Source of the DNA: Natranaerobius thermophilus JW/NM-WN-LF
GTDB taxonomy: Bacteria; Bacillota; Natranaerobiia; Natranaerobiales; Natranaerobiaceae
Length of the DNA stretch: 64,000 bases
Direction of reading: 5' to 3'
Assembly: GCF_000020005.1 (NCBI RefSeq)
Contig: NC_010718.1
Span: forward strand, 625,001-689,000
This document shows, in pieces, positions 26,429-35,216 of this stretch. The position numbers and the translations under genes are program-made. The notes beneath the pieces are model-generated. The model was given only the letters and a program-made list of their open reading frames with translations, did not search any database and had not been told where the DNA came from. How positions within the stretch are numbered: position 1 is the stretch's first letter; each line of letters opens with the position of its first letter.

Positions 26429-27088
26429 TTGGTTTCGGGAAAAATTAATCGGGTAGCTATTTTTGCCAATGGAGACTACGATAATCCTCAGTTTTATTGT
26501 GAAGAACTGGAGAAAAGTGATTACATAATAGCGGTTGATGGTGGAGCTAACTTTTTATATAAAGTCGATGAAACTCCTGATCTTTTGCTTGGTGATATGG
26601 ATTCGATAACAGCTGAAGCTTATCAGTATTACTCCAGATTAGATATCCCGATTAAACACCATCCTGCTGAAAAGGATGAATCTGATTTAGAACTAGCTTT
26701 AGTTACAGGAATAAATTTAAAACCCAAAGAAATATTTGTATATGGTGCCTTTGGTAACAGGGTTGATCACTTATTTGCAAATATTATGGTTATGTTGAAT
26801 CCCATAAAAAATGGGATCTATACTTGTTTAAAAGATACATGCCATGAAATCACTATTACTGATTCCAAATTAACTTTGATTGGAAATCCCGGTGATTACT
26901 TGTCTTTATTTGCTTTAACTCAGGAAGTGAGTGGTATTTACGCTCATGGGGTAAAATATCCTTTAGAAAACGATTCTTTAACTATGGGTCCTTCTAGAGG
27001 CTTAAGCAATGAATTTATAACTGAGCAAGTGGATATTGCTATAAAGACAGGATACCTCCTGGCTATTAAGGTTAACACAAAATTTTAA
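26429..27088 (+). CDS. thiN: thiamine diphosphokinase
   Basis: 219 residues. ANGDYDNPQFYCEEL, IIAVDGGANFLYKV, PDLLLGDMDSI and HPAEKDESDLELAL are the ThiN catalytic blocks; the GDMDS acidic cluster binds Mg-ATP. It converts thiamine to the cofactor thiamine diphosphate. TTG start 26429 with GGAGAGGGGG 8 bases upstream. No TPP riboswitch was seen in the leader. The cofE-like gene follows 26 bases downstream. Confidence 0.93.
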   Translation: MVSGKINRVAIFANGDYDNPQFYCEELEKSDYIIAVDGGANFLYKVDETPDLLLGDMDSITAEAYQYYSRLDIPIKHHPAEKDESDLELALVTGINLKPKEIFVYGAFGNRVDHLFANIMVMLNPIKNGIYTCLKDTCHEITITDSKLTLIGNPGDYLSLFALTQEVSGIYAHGVKYPLENDSLTMGPSRGLSNEFITEQVDIAIKTGYLLAIKVNTKF

Positions 27089-27114
27089 TTTGAGACAACA
27101 ACTGGAGGGGTATC

Positions 27115-28029
27115 GTGAAAGTTGCGAAATTAATTGGTCTAGACAAAACACCTGATATTAAACCAGGTCACGATTTAGCGCAAATTATATCAGAAAATAT
27201 GGTAAAAGAAAGTTTAGAATTAGTTTCTGGAGACATAGTTGTAATCAGCAGTAAAATAGTTTCCAAGGCAGAAAATCGAATAATAGATCTCAACTATGTT
27301 TCACCTGGTAAAAAGGCTAAATCCCTTTCCCAATTGACGGGGAAAGATGCTGCCCGAATTCAAGTGATCCTTGAAGAAGCAGAGCAAGTGGTTGGTTATC
27401 TGTCACTAAAAAAGCTTGTTCAGGACCGAGGTTTTGTTGAATCTTATTTTGGGAATGAAGATGCCCACAAAATGTTACAGAATAATGAAGCTGTACTCTT
27501 TACCGTTATGCCCAGTGGACAATTGATGACAGATGGAGGAACAGATTTTTCCAATGTAAAAGGAAAAAGAGTATTGTCTTTGCTCCCTCGCAAGCCCATG
27601 GAAAGCGCTGAGGAAATTCGAACACAACTTGAAAGCATTTGGAATTGTTCACTAGGGGTGGTGGTTTCTGATTCAGAGATTAGAGCTCTTCGTCAAGGAA
27701 CTGCAGATATAGCAATTGGTTATAGTGGGATAACTCCTTTAGAGCAAGGCTTTGGCAAACAAGATTTATATGGTGAACCTACATTTGGTGGGGTTGATTC
27801 CATCTGTGACCAAATAGCAAATAGTGCGGCTTTGTTGATGGGACAGCGGGATGAGAATGTACCGGTTGTCATACTTAAAGGACTGGCCAATTTTCAAGAA
27901 AATTATGTTAAAATAGATAGCAAACCAGAATTACCATATAGTTACATGGCCAGATTCATTAAAGAAGTTGCCATATCCAGGTTCAAATTATATACTTGGC
28001 CTTTACTAGCTTTGTTGAGAAATGACTAG
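27115..28029 (+). CDS. coenzyme F420-0:L-glutamate ligase family protein (CofE-like)
   Basis: 304 residues. The core GDIVVISSKIVSKAENR, IDL and later GVVVSDSEIRALRQGTADIAIGYSGITP belong to the F420_ligase family (CofE/FbiB), which adds glutamate to F420-0 with GTP. Whether this organism makes F420 is not visible here; homologues occur in Firmicutes without an evident F420 pathway, so the acceptor may differ. GTG start (27115) with GGAGGGG upstream. Same strand and close to thiN, but no functional link is evident. Confidence 0.8.
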   Translation: MKVAKLIGLDKTPDIKPGHDLAQIISENMVKESLELVSGDIVVISSKIVSKAENRIIDLNYVSPGKKAKSLSQLTGKDAARIQVILEEAEQVVGYLSLKKLVQDRGFVESYFGNEDAHKMLQNNEAVLFTVMPSGQLMTDGGTDFSNVKGKRVLSLLPRKPMESAEEIRTQLESIWNCSLGVVVSDSEIRALRQGTADIAIGYSGITPLEQGFGKQDLYGEPTFGGVDSICDQIANSAALLMGQRDENVPVVILKGLANFQENYVKIDSKPELPYSYMARFIKEVAISRFKLYTWPLLALLRND

Positions 28030-28104
28030 TAGGTAGGGAGAGTAACTATTTTTCACATAAAAAATTAAAACAGGAATATAAAGACACTAAGGGAGGACGA
28101 ATTC

Positions 28105-28839
28105 ATGGAAAAAAAAGTAGTTGGAGTACTCGGTGGTATGGGACCCCAAGCGACTGTTGATTTTATGGACAAGGTAGTTAAAAAAACCCCAGCAACCAAG
28201 GATCAAGACCATATTAGAATGGTGGTAGATAATAACCCCCAGGTGCCGGATAGAACCAAGGCCATCATAGAAGGGGGGGATAACCCAAATACCTATTTAC
28301 GGGATATGGCTAAAAGGCTTGAAAATATGGGTGCTGATTTTTTGGTCATGCCTTGTAATACAGCTCATTACTTTTATAAAGATATTCAAGATGTGGTTAA
28401 TATACCTTTTGTAAACATGCTTGAATGTACGGCCAGGTATATAAATAAACTAATAGGGAATGATTCAAAACAGGGTAAAGTAGGACTATTAGCAACTAGC
28501 GGAACACTTCAAACAGAGATATACCAAAATCAATTATCTCAATTCGGTTTTGAAGTTATTACCCCAGAACCATACCAACAACTTGTTATGGAAGCGATTT
28601 ATGCTGTAAAAGCAGGCGATATTGGCACTAGCACCAGAGAACTATTAGAAAAGCCTATTAAACAATTAGAAAATAACGGTGCTAAAGCTATCATTATGGG
28701 TTGTACGGAAATTCCAGTAATTGCAACGACTGAACAAACTACCCAAGCAGAATTGATTGATCCTACTGAAGTGCTGGCCGATGAAACTGTTTCTAGAGCC
28801 CTGAAAACTGGTGACAAATTGGAAATAGGTAAAAATTAA
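28105..28839 (+). CDS. aspartate/glutamate racemase
   Basis: 244 residues. VGVLGGMGPQATVDF at the N-terminus and the catalytic cysteine pair: Cys84 in MPCNTAH and Cys200 in MGCTEIP, the two-base mechanism of PLP-independent racemases. Likely forms D-aspartate or D-glutamate for the cell wall or for the next gene. ATG preceded by GGGAGG. The D-amino acid aminotransferase follows 31 bases downstream, so the pair can convert L-amino acid to D-amino acid and on to other D-amino acids. Confidence 0.9.
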   Translation: MEKKVVGVLGGMGPQATVDFMDKVVKKTPATKDQDHIRMVVDNNPQVPDRTKAIIEGGDNPNTYLRDMAKRLENMGADFLVMPCNTAHYFYKDIQDVVNIPFVNMLECTARYINKLIGNDSKQGKVGLLATSGTLQTEIYQNQLSQFGFEVITPEPYQQLVMEAIYAVKAGDIGTSTRELLEKPIKQLENNGAKAIIMGCTEIPVIATTEQTTQAELIDPTEVLADETVSRALKTGDKLEIGKN

Positions 28840-28870
28840 AAAAATTATAAAATTTTCAGGAGGTGTCTTC

Positions 28871-29725
28871 ATGTCACAAGCACTTGCTTATGTAAATGGG
28901 GATTTTGTGGAGCTAGAAAAGGCAAAAATAGATGCCCTGGATAGGGGGTTTATTTTTGGTGATGGGCTGTATGAAGTAGTAGCTATTTTTGGTGGAAAAA
29001 TGTATCAATTGGATGAGCATCTGCAGCGGTATTGGGATGGAGCTCAAGAAATGATGTTTGAGAACACTCCCCGACCTGAAGATTTAAAGAAAGCAGCTCG
29101 TGAACTTCTTCAAAAAACTGGTATTGGTGAAGGAATCATTTATTTAGAGGTTACTAGAGGCACAGCACCCAGAAGTCATCGTTTCCCCCAAGAACCGGAA
29201 CCAAATGTATTCATGTTTGCTAAAGAAGCACAGTTCCCCGACGGTGAAAAACGAACTAAAGGTGTCAAGACAATTTTAGTCCCTGATGAACGATGGAATA
29301 GATGCCATGTAAAAAGTATCAATCTATTGCCAAATTGTTTTTATAAAGAAAAGGCCAAGCGAGCAGGAGCATATGAGGCTATACAGGTACACCGTTTGGG
29401 AATAACGGAAGGAACTAGCACTAATATCTATGGGGTAAAAGACGGGGTGATATATACAGCTCCAGCGGGTCCCAGAATCTTAAAAGGAATTACCAGGACT
29501 ACAGTATTGGAGTTGGCAGAACAACAAGGAATTGAAGTTGTGGAGAAGTTTATGACAACAGGAGAACTGTTAAGCTGTGACGAAGTATTCCTTACAAGTA
29601 CTACTAATAAAGTCTTGCCTATAAATCAGGTAGATCAAGTAACCTTCCCTGTCGACCAGTATCGTGTCACTTTCACCTTACAGGAAGAACTAGAGAAGCA
29701 TATAATCGAAAACAGAGAAGACTAG
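28871..29725 (+). CDS. dat: D-amino acid aminotransferase
   Basis: 284 residues, fold-type IV PLP enzyme. DRGFIFGDGLYEVV, the Lys148-containing HVKSINLLPN (Schiff base lysine), TEGTSTNIYGVKDG and RILKGITRTTVLEL are conserved. It transfers the amino group between D-amino acids and 2-oxo acids (D-Ala/D-Glu). The racemase gene directly before it and a Gly/Arg-rich motif favouring D-amino acids support D- over branched-chain specificity. ATG with AGGAGGTG upstream. Confidence 0.87.
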   Translation: MSQALAYVNGDFVELEKAKIDALDRGFIFGDGLYEVVAIFGGKMYQLDEHLQRYWDGAQEMMFENTPRPEDLKKAARELLQKTGIGEGIIYLEVTRGTAPRSHRFPQEPEPNVFMFAKEAQFPDGEKRTKGVKTILVPDERWNRCHVKSINLLPNCFYKEKAKRAGAYEAIQVHRLGITEGTSTNIYGVKDGVIYTAPAGPRILKGITRTTVLELAEQQGIEVVEKFMTTGELLSCDEVFLTSTTNKVLPINQVDQVTFPVDQYRVTFTLQEELEKHIIENRED

Positions 29726-29794
29726 TTGTACTTCTATTACCATGTGCTAGCCATAGTTCATGACTGATTTATCAAGAAAAGGGAGGTTTAAAAA

Positions 29795-31696
29795 TTGTCA
29801 GTAAAAATCACAGACACCTCGTTAAGAGATGCTCATCAGTCTCTGTTTGCTACCAGGATGAGGACAGGAGATATGGTGCCCATCCTTGAAACAATTGATA
29901 ATGTTGGTTTCCATTCCCTGGAGATGTGGGGAGGGGCAACCTTTGATTCTTGTATGAGATTTTTAGATGAAGATCCTTGGGAACGGCTAAGAGTAATTCG
30001 AAAGTACGTTAAAAATACTAAGTTACAAATGTTATTAAGAGGTCAAAATATTGTAGGATATAAAAACTATCCCGATGATGTTTTGGAAGAATTTATTAAG
30101 AAAACAGTAGCTAATGGAATGGATATCATAAGAATTTTTGATGCCGTCAATGACTTAAGGAATATGGAAAAAGCCATTGAATTTACTAAACGCGAAGGGG
30201 CTCATGCTCAAGGAACAATTTGTTACACCATTAGTCCTGTTCATAATAATAATGTATTTGTTCAGTTCGCCAAGGATTTGAAAGAAACAGGCTGTGACTC
30301 TATTTGTGTAAAAGATATGGCAGGTCTTTTATCTCCATATAAAGGATATGATTTGGTAAAAAGATTAAAAGAAGAAGTGGGTTTACCTGTTCAGATACAC
30401 AGTCACAGTACTAGTGGAATGGCTACAACCACTTATATAAAGTCAATTGAAGCTGGGGCGGATATAGTAGACACTACTATATCACCTTTTGCACTGGGTA
30501 CCTCACAACCTCCCGTAGAACCAGTTGAAGCAATGTTAAGTGAAACTGAAAAAGAATTAGAATTAGATGGGGATGCTTTGACGGAGATGAGCGAGTATTT
30601 CAAAGGAATGAAAAAGAAATACGAAAAATATTCAAAACTTGCCTTCACTGTTGATACTAATGTTTTAAATTATCAGGTACCGGGTGGAATGATATCCAAC
30701 TTAACATCTCAACTATCAGATGCCAATGCCATCGAAAAATATGATGAAGCTTTACAAGAAATTCCTAAAGTCAGAGAGGAATTGGGTTATCCTCCTCTGG
30801 TTACACCAACAAGCCAAATAGTGGGAAGCCAAGCTGTACTTAATGTGTTAACTGGGGAAAGGTATAAAATGATTTCTGAGGAAGTGAAAAATTATGTAGC
30901 TGGGTATTATGGAAAGCCTCCCCATGAAATAGATCCTACACTTAAAGAACGGATACTTCAAGAAAAAGAAGAATTCACGGGAAGGCCTGCAGATCATTTA
31001 GAACCACAACTTGACAAAGCTAGGAATGAAATAGAACAATATCTAGAACAAGAGGAAGATGTACTGTCTTATTGTCTGTTCCCCAACGTGGCAATGGAAT
31101 TTTTCAAAAAACGCCAAGAAGGTAAAATAAATGCTTCAGAGGATAACGTGGAACCAGAACCAGAAAAAGAAAAAGCTGAAGCTAGCGGTAATGGCAAGTC
31201 AGGGACAGATTCTGATACCAAGGCCCAGGGACAATCAGCTGCTATGCAAGGCCCAGATTCTTTAAAACAATTGCGAGTTACTGTGGACGGTCAAACCTTT
31301 GATGTGGAAGTAGAACCTGTAGCAGGTGGTAGTCCTTCCATTAAGTCTATACAACCTTCTCAAACTCAGACAACTAAATCAAGCCAAGCCCAAAAACCCC
31401 AAAAACAAAAACCTCAGACAAATAACGCATCAGAGTCGGCTTCACAGGTACAGCAAGGTCAAGCTTCAGCGACTTCAGGCACTGGTACTACTATAACTGC
31501 TCCAATAGCTGGTAATGTATTAAAAATCAATGTATCTCCTGGAGATAATGTCAATAAAGGAGATGTGGTCATGATTTTAGAAGCTATGAAAATGGAAAAT
31601 GAGATTACTGCCGATTCAGATGGGACAGTTAAGGATGTTAATGTATCCGAAGGAGCCACAGTGAATTCTGGAGATCCTTTAGTTGTATTAGAATAG
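29795..31696 (+). CDS. oadA: pyruvate carboxylase subunit B / oxaloacetate decarboxylase alpha subunit
   Basis: 633 residues. N-terminal carboxyltransferase TIM barrel (TDTSLRDAHQSLFATRMRTG, LRGQNIVGYKNYPDDV), a conserved PYC_OADA domain, a long Glu/Gln/Ser/Pro-rich linker (about 450-560) and a C-terminal biotinyl domain with EAMKMEN (Lys599 biotinylated). Transfers carboxyl between oxaloacetate and biotin. In Na+-pump complexes it works with membrane beta and gamma subunits; none is here, and no biotin carboxylase gene is near, so it may pair with subunits elsewhere. TTG start, GGGAGG upstream. Confidence 0.9.
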   Translation: MSVKITDTSLRDAHQSLFATRMRTGDMVPILETIDNVGFHSLEMWGGATFDSCMRFLDEDPWERLRVIRKYVKNTKLQMLLRGQNIVGYKNYPDDVLEEFIKKTVANGMDIIRIFDAVNDLRNMEKAIEFTKREGAHAQGTICYTISPVHNNNVFVQFAKDLKETGCDSICVKDMAGLLSPYKGYDLVKRLKEEVGLPVQIHSHSTSGMATTTYIKSIEAGADIVDTTISPFALGTSQPPVEPVEAMLSETEKELELDGDALTEMSEYFKGMKKKYEKYSKLAFTVDTNVLNYQVPGGMISNLTSQLSDANAIEKYDEALQEIPKVREELGYPPLVTPTSQIVGSQAVLNVLTGERYKMISEEVKNYVAGYYGKPPHEIDPTLKERILQEKEEFTGRPADHLEPQLDKARNEIEQYLEQEEDVLSYCLFPNVAMEFFKKRQEGKINASEDNVEPEPEKEKAEASGNGKSGTDSDTKAQGQSAAMQGPDSLKQLRVTVDGQTFDVEVEPVAGGSPSIKSIQPSQTQTTKSSQAQKPQKQKPQTNNASESASQVQQGQASATSGTGTTITAPIAGNVLKINVSPGDNVNKGDVVMILEAMKMENEITADSDGTVKDVNVSEGATVNSGDPLVVLE

Positions 31697-31718
31697 TGTT
31701 TAAATATGTTAATTTAAA

Positions 31719-31750
31719 AAAAGGACCTGGTTTTTGCCGGGTCCTTCTTT
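31719..31750 (+). terminator. Rho-independent terminator
   Basis: AAGGACCTGG / CCGGGTCCTT stem, 6-base loop, then CTTT; 22 bases after oadA. Confidence 0.85.
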
Positions 31751-31891
31751 AAGGGTTGTGAAACCCTACTGAACAGTCTAAGTTTGATCTCTCTGTTTAA
31801 CTATCCCTGAATGAAATTAGCAAATATAAAATGTAACAAGCTTGTAAAGATGGAAAATTGGGGTTGGATTATAGGGGTTGGATTATAGAGG
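31751..31891. other. spacer with a short tandem repeat
   Basis: Apart from the terminator, this spacer contains two adjacent copies of GGGGTTGGATTATA (about 31859-31887). No gene or regulatory element was recognised. Confidence 0.3.
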
Positions 31892-32137
31892 TTAATCTGC
31901 CAATCCCCTGCATATTTCTCTCGCACATTTATAACAAACTTGTTTGTCATCCTTATAAATTTCGTCAACATAAATTTCGCCGACAAATTTGTCTTTGAGT
32001 AAAAGCGCACCACTACGTGTGGTTCCTAGAAGGCCCAAACCTACTAATAGCATAGTTAGTGGCGTAGGGACCCACATGCTTGATAAAATTAATCCGGTTA
32101 CGAAAACTGTAATGCTCAATAGTAAAACATTAAGCAT
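31892..32137 (-). CDS. small membrane protein of unknown function
   Basis: About 81 residues: two hydrophobic segments (about 3-22 and 28-42), then a hydrophilic part with CYKCAREIC, a CxxC-containing tail that could bind a metal. AAGGAGGG stands 7 bases before ATG 32137. No family recognised. Confidence 0.65.
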   Translation of the reverse strand: MLNVLLLSITVFVTGLILSSMWVPTPLTMLLVGLGLLGTTRSGALLLKDKFVGEIYVDEIYKDDKQVCYKCAREICRGLAD

Positions 32138-32361
32138 GAGCATCCCTCCTTATACTTATATTATACTTATATTTAGTAATTGAGAGAAATACTACCAAAA
32201 AGGCAAAGGCGCTCAGTAATTTGCCCATTATATATTTACCATTAACATTTAAGACTGTCAATAACAATATTATATAACTGCACATAGTCAATGCACATAT
32301 TGTCAATAAATATAGATTTACAGGAATATATCATTGTGGGATAATAGATTTTGGTGATGTT
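32138..32361. other. A+T-rich spacer
   Basis: Contains short TATACTTATA-type repeats and an ATTAACATTTAAGACTG word that weakly resembles the dispersed repeat. No gene or hairpin of note was seen. Confidence 0.3.
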
Positions 32362-32895
32362 ATGTTTAAAAATCGACTTAACAAGATAAAAAATAAATTT
32401 AAACAGGTATTGAAATTAGAATCAACTCCTAAAAAAATAGCCATAGGTGTAGCTATTGCCGTCTTTTGGAATTTTTTACCTTCACTGGGGGTTGGCCCAT
32501 TTTTGTCTGCTTTTGCAGCTAGATTACTTGGTGGTAGTATAGTGGCGGCTGTGACTGTTAATTTAGGAACAGGGGCTTTAATTCCTTTGTTTTATACATT
32601 GAACGTTATGGTAGGACGGTTTGTGATGGGTGGAGAAACAACGGGATTAAAGTTAACAGAAATGGTTAGGTCGGTTTTTAGTAATACTATTGATTTTTTA
32701 GAGGGCTTATTAGGACAATCTCAGGTTGAAACTCTTCTAGCAAGTTTGGAGACTTTTTCAGTGGGATTTTTAATTGGATCAATAATAAATTCATTGTTAG
32801 CAGGCATTTTGCTGTACTGTAGTTTCTATTACTTACTGATAAAAAGGGAGCAGTATAGAGAAAAACTGCGTTTAGAGGAGAACAATTTGAATTAA
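32362..32895 (+). CDS. DUF2062 membrane protein
   Basis: 177 residues. Amphipathic basic start, then FWNFLPSLGVGPFLSAFAARLLGG and NLGTGALIPLFYTLNVMVGR, the DUF2062 core, and a further membrane segment (about 130-165) with a basic end. Function unknown; often beside glycosyltransferases, which is not the case here. Ribosome site is weak (GGTG). Confidence 0.8.
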   Translation: MFKNRLNKIKNKFKQVLKLESTPKKIAIGVAIAVFWNFLPSLGVGPFLSAFAARLLGGSIVAAVTVNLGTGALIPLFYTLNVMVGRFVMGGETTGLKLTEMVRSVFSNTIDFLEGLLGQSQVETLLASLETFSVGFLIGSIINSLLAGILLYCSFYYLLIKREQYREKLRLEENNLN

Positions 32896-32932
32896 GAAAG
32901 AAAAGCTGATAACAAAACAATTTTAAGATTAA

Positions 32933-32961
32933 CAGAAACCGCTTTAATTGAGCGGTTTCTG
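32933..32961. terminator. bidirectional terminator
   Basis: CAGAAACCGCT / AGCGGTTTCTG stem (11 bp), between converging genes; its right arm overlaps the 3' end of the CheX-like gene. Confidence 0.8.
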
Positions 32962-33426
32962 TTCTATTGCTTCTTTAACAGATATATTCAAATCAAACTT
33001 TCCTATGTCAGTTTTTACTGGTAAAAGCAATGCTTTTTCAGTAGCCATAGAAAGAGATTTGTTTTGTCCAATAATAACCTGGGGAGGTACTATATCGCAG
33101 TTATAATTTTCATTCTTCAGATAAGTTACAGCATTACCACTTATAATGTTAGCCACTTCTCCCAAAGCTGATGTAACAAAACTATCTAGTTCCTCCATTT
33201 CCATTCCTGACATCATCTTTACTATTTCTAAAGTCATATCTTTTGAAAAGCTGTATAATATGGATCCCGATAAGTCACCAGTAATACCAATGATAACATT
33301 TGCTTCATTTCCTGGTACGATATCTTCAATTACGTCTAATTGTCCTCTTTCTGTGTTCAACTCTAGCATATTGTTAAGTACATCGTTAGTTGCCTGGTAG
33401 AACGGGTTGATGTACTTAGCTTTCAC
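32944..33426 (-). CDS. cheX: CheX-family chemotaxis phosphatase
   Basis: 160 residues. The signature LGEVANIISGNA contains the E-xx-N phosphatase pair that dephosphorylates CheY. The rest fits the CheX/CheC fold (GITGDLSGSI, MSGMEMEELDSF). GTG start with AGGAGG 8 bases upstream; it overlaps the stop of the hemerythrin gene by 11 bases, so the two are coupled. This suggests a signalling unit linking O2/NO sensing with motility or with a CheY-like response. Confidence 0.85.
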   Translation of the reverse strand: MKAKYINPFYQATNDVLNNMLELNTERGQLDVIEDIVPGNEANVIIGITGDLSGSILYSFSKDMTLEIVKMMSGMEMEELDSFVTSALGEVANIISGNAVTYLKNENYNCDIVPPQVIIGQNKSLSMATEKALLLPVKTDIGKFDLNISVKEAIEQKPLN

Positions 33427-33847
33427 TGTGACTACCTCCTTCCTGACTTTCTACATATTCACCTATTTTTTGATCTGTAGCAGCTACATGATTAATCAGC
33501 CAAGCCATTAATTTACCCCCAAATTCTTGAACCAATTCTTCGTTATAGTTTTCTTCCTCAAATCTACGGGCGTATTCTTCAACTTCTTGTTTAAAATTTT
33601 CATGGATTTCTTTGTGTTCTTCATAACCTGGAAAGTCAATTTTCTTTTGAAAAGCTTCTTCCGAATCAAAATGGATTACTACATACTCTTTCATAAATTC
33701 CAATGTTTCTTTCACAGTGTCAAGCTTGTCCTCCCAATTTTCGTCACTTCTGACAACCTTTAAAAAATTACCGACACGCTCAAATAATTCTTTATGTTGA
33801 CGATCAATTTCTTCTACCCCAATTTTGTACTTATCTTTCCAGAGCAT
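33416..33847 (-). CDS. bacteriohemerythrin
   Basis: About 143 residues. Ligands for the di-iron centre: His in IDRQHKELF, HFDSEE, HKEIHENF and INHVAATDQKIG (His and Asp). These match the bacteriohemerythrin pattern with the HxxxE, HxxxH and HxxxxD groups. It binds O2 reversibly and can sense, store or scavenge it. ATG 33847 follows AAAGGAG at 8 bases; the frame extends to a GTG at 33856 inside the ribosome site. Overlaps the cheX start. Confidence 0.92.
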   Translation of the reverse strand: MLWKDKYKIGVEEIDRQHKELFERVGNFLKVVRSDENWEDKLDTVKETLEFMKEYVVIHFDSEEAFQKKIDFPGYEEHKEIHENFKQEVEEYARRFEEENYNEELVQEFGGKLMAWLINHVAATDQKIGEYVESQEGGSHSES

Positions 33848-33871
33848 TTTTTTCACTCCTTTACATGCTTT

Positions 33872-34789
33872 TTAGCTAAATAGTTGCTCCGATATTCCCA
33901 GTTGTTTGAGATACTTGTGAGCAATTTCCATCCTAACCGTCATTAATGGGTCAACTACTTGGCAAATCTTAACATCTCCCACTAAACTAAGCAAACTAAC
34001 AGCATCTTCTAACTCTAAATCTGAGTATTCACGGATGAAATGTGTAGTTTTAGAAGTGACTTGTTTTACTGATTCATCCAAGGTTTTTTCACTGTGGACT
34101 ACTATTAAGTTTTCATTATTGATGATCATGGGTAGTGGCAATTTAGCACTTTGTCCCGAGAGAACTTCTATTTGTAAGGTGACTTTTCCGGCTACCTCTA
34201 AACCAGTCATAGAGACTTCTCCATCAGCCATAACAGCGTGTAAGTCACCTAAGGCAAGTAATCCTCCTTGGTGGTGAACAGGTAAATATATAGTAGATCC
34301 TGCTATGACTTCTTGACAATCCATATTTCCACCGTGTTCACCTGGTGTACCGCAGGGAATAGCCTGATCCCCCTCTGGAGCGGTTCCAATTACACCTATC
34401 ATAGGTTTAATGGGGATTTCTATATTATCATTGAAAATAGCTTTATTATCTTTGATAGGGATAATTTTAGTAGTTTCTTTGGTGATCTCATCTTCAATAG
34501 TACCAAATCCCGGTGCGGTAACCATGACACCGTAATCAGCTACAGAAATATCTTCGATTTTGATTTTTAAAACATCTCCTGGCTGGGCTCCTTTTATAGA
34601 GATTGGTCCAGTAGCAGGATTGATCATTTCCCATCCAATTGTAGTAAATTTATCTTTTGTACTTCTTATTTGATCGGAAAAACAATCATAAGTATCAAAA
34701 GTTACCCTTTGGCCGGGTTCTATTTCGGCAATAGATTGATTTGCACCACTGAGTTCATAAACTACATCTTGCTTGGAAATAAAATTCAT
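33872..34789 (-). CDS. fmdA: acetamidase/formamidase family protein
   Basis: About 305 residues. Conserved blocks: ATGPISIKGAQPGDVLKI, TPGEHGGNMDCQEVIAG, LPVHHQGGLLALGDLHA (His and Asp for metal) and EVSMTGLEVAGKVTL. Hydrolyses short amides (formamide, acetamide) to ammonia and acid. ATG 34789 follows AAAGGAG by 9 bases; the longer frame to 34852 has no ribosome site. An FmdB-type zinc ribbon is divergently encoded at 34942, the classical fmdA/fmdB partner arrangement. Confidence 0.9.
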   Translation of the reverse strand: MNFISKQDVVYELSGANQSIAEIEPGQRVTFDTYDCFSDQIRSTKDKFTTIGWEMINPATGPISIKGAQPGDVLKIKIEDISVADYGVMVTAPGFGTIEDEITKETTKIIPIKDNKAIFNDNIEIPIKPMIGVIGTAPEGDQAIPCGTPGEHGGNMDCQEVIAGSTIYLPVHHQGGLLALGDLHAVMADGEVSMTGLEVAGKVTLQIEVLSGQSAKLPLPMIINNENLIVVHSEKTLDESVKQVTSKTTHFIREYSDLELEDAVSLLSLVGDVKICQVVDPLMTVRMEIAHKYLKQLGISEQLFS

Positions 34790-34941
34790 AATAGTCAACT
34801 CCTTTTCTGTGTTTAAGTTAGATTTCTTCAGTACATTTTTAAACTCCTGCAAAGTACTGATTTCTACAGCCTTGATTTAGTGATTTTAAAATTGTAATAT
34901 AAAAGAAGAGTAAATAACATTTAAAGCAGGGGGGATTTAAA

Positions 34942-35151
34942 ATGCCAACTTATGATTTTAGATGTAATGGCTGTCAGATAAAATTCACACAAAGAGTCTC
35001 CTTTGAAAAAAAGGATCAAGTTCATTGCCCAGAATGTGGATCGCGGGATACCAAACAAATTTTTACCGGTTTAAATATAGGTAAAGGCAGTCAAGCTGGA
35101 GCAAGCTCTGGTAGTGCTTGTGGAACTTGTAGTGGTGGAAGTTGCTGTTAA
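34942..35151 (+). CDS. fmdB: FmdB family zinc ribbon protein
   Basis: 69 residues: MPTYDFRCNGCQIKFTQRV with CxxC, then CPECGS (second CxxC), followed by a flexible Gly/Ser/Ala tail ending CGTCSGGSCC. Such proteins are linked to expression of amidase genes such as fmdA. GGGGGGA-type ribosome site before the ATG. Divergent from fmdA with a 150-base spacer between. The Cys-rich tail is a common variant. Confidence 0.88.
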   Translation: MPTYDFRCNGCQIKFTQRVSFEKKDQVHCPECGSRDTKQIFTGLNIGKGSQAGASSGSACGTCSGGSCC

Positions 35152-35154
35152 AAA

Positions 35155-35191
35155 ACACCCCTCTTTTATGATCACAAACAAAAAAGAGGGG
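35155..35191. terminator. terminator between fmdB and cls
   Basis: CCCCTCTTTT / AAAAGAGGGG stem. On the minus strand it follows the cls stop by 26 bases and is followed by a T-rich stretch, so it likely ends cls; it may also stop fmdB. Confidence 0.75.
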
Positions 35192-35216
35192 CTTAGGAAT
35201 TAAGTTTCTTCTGTTT

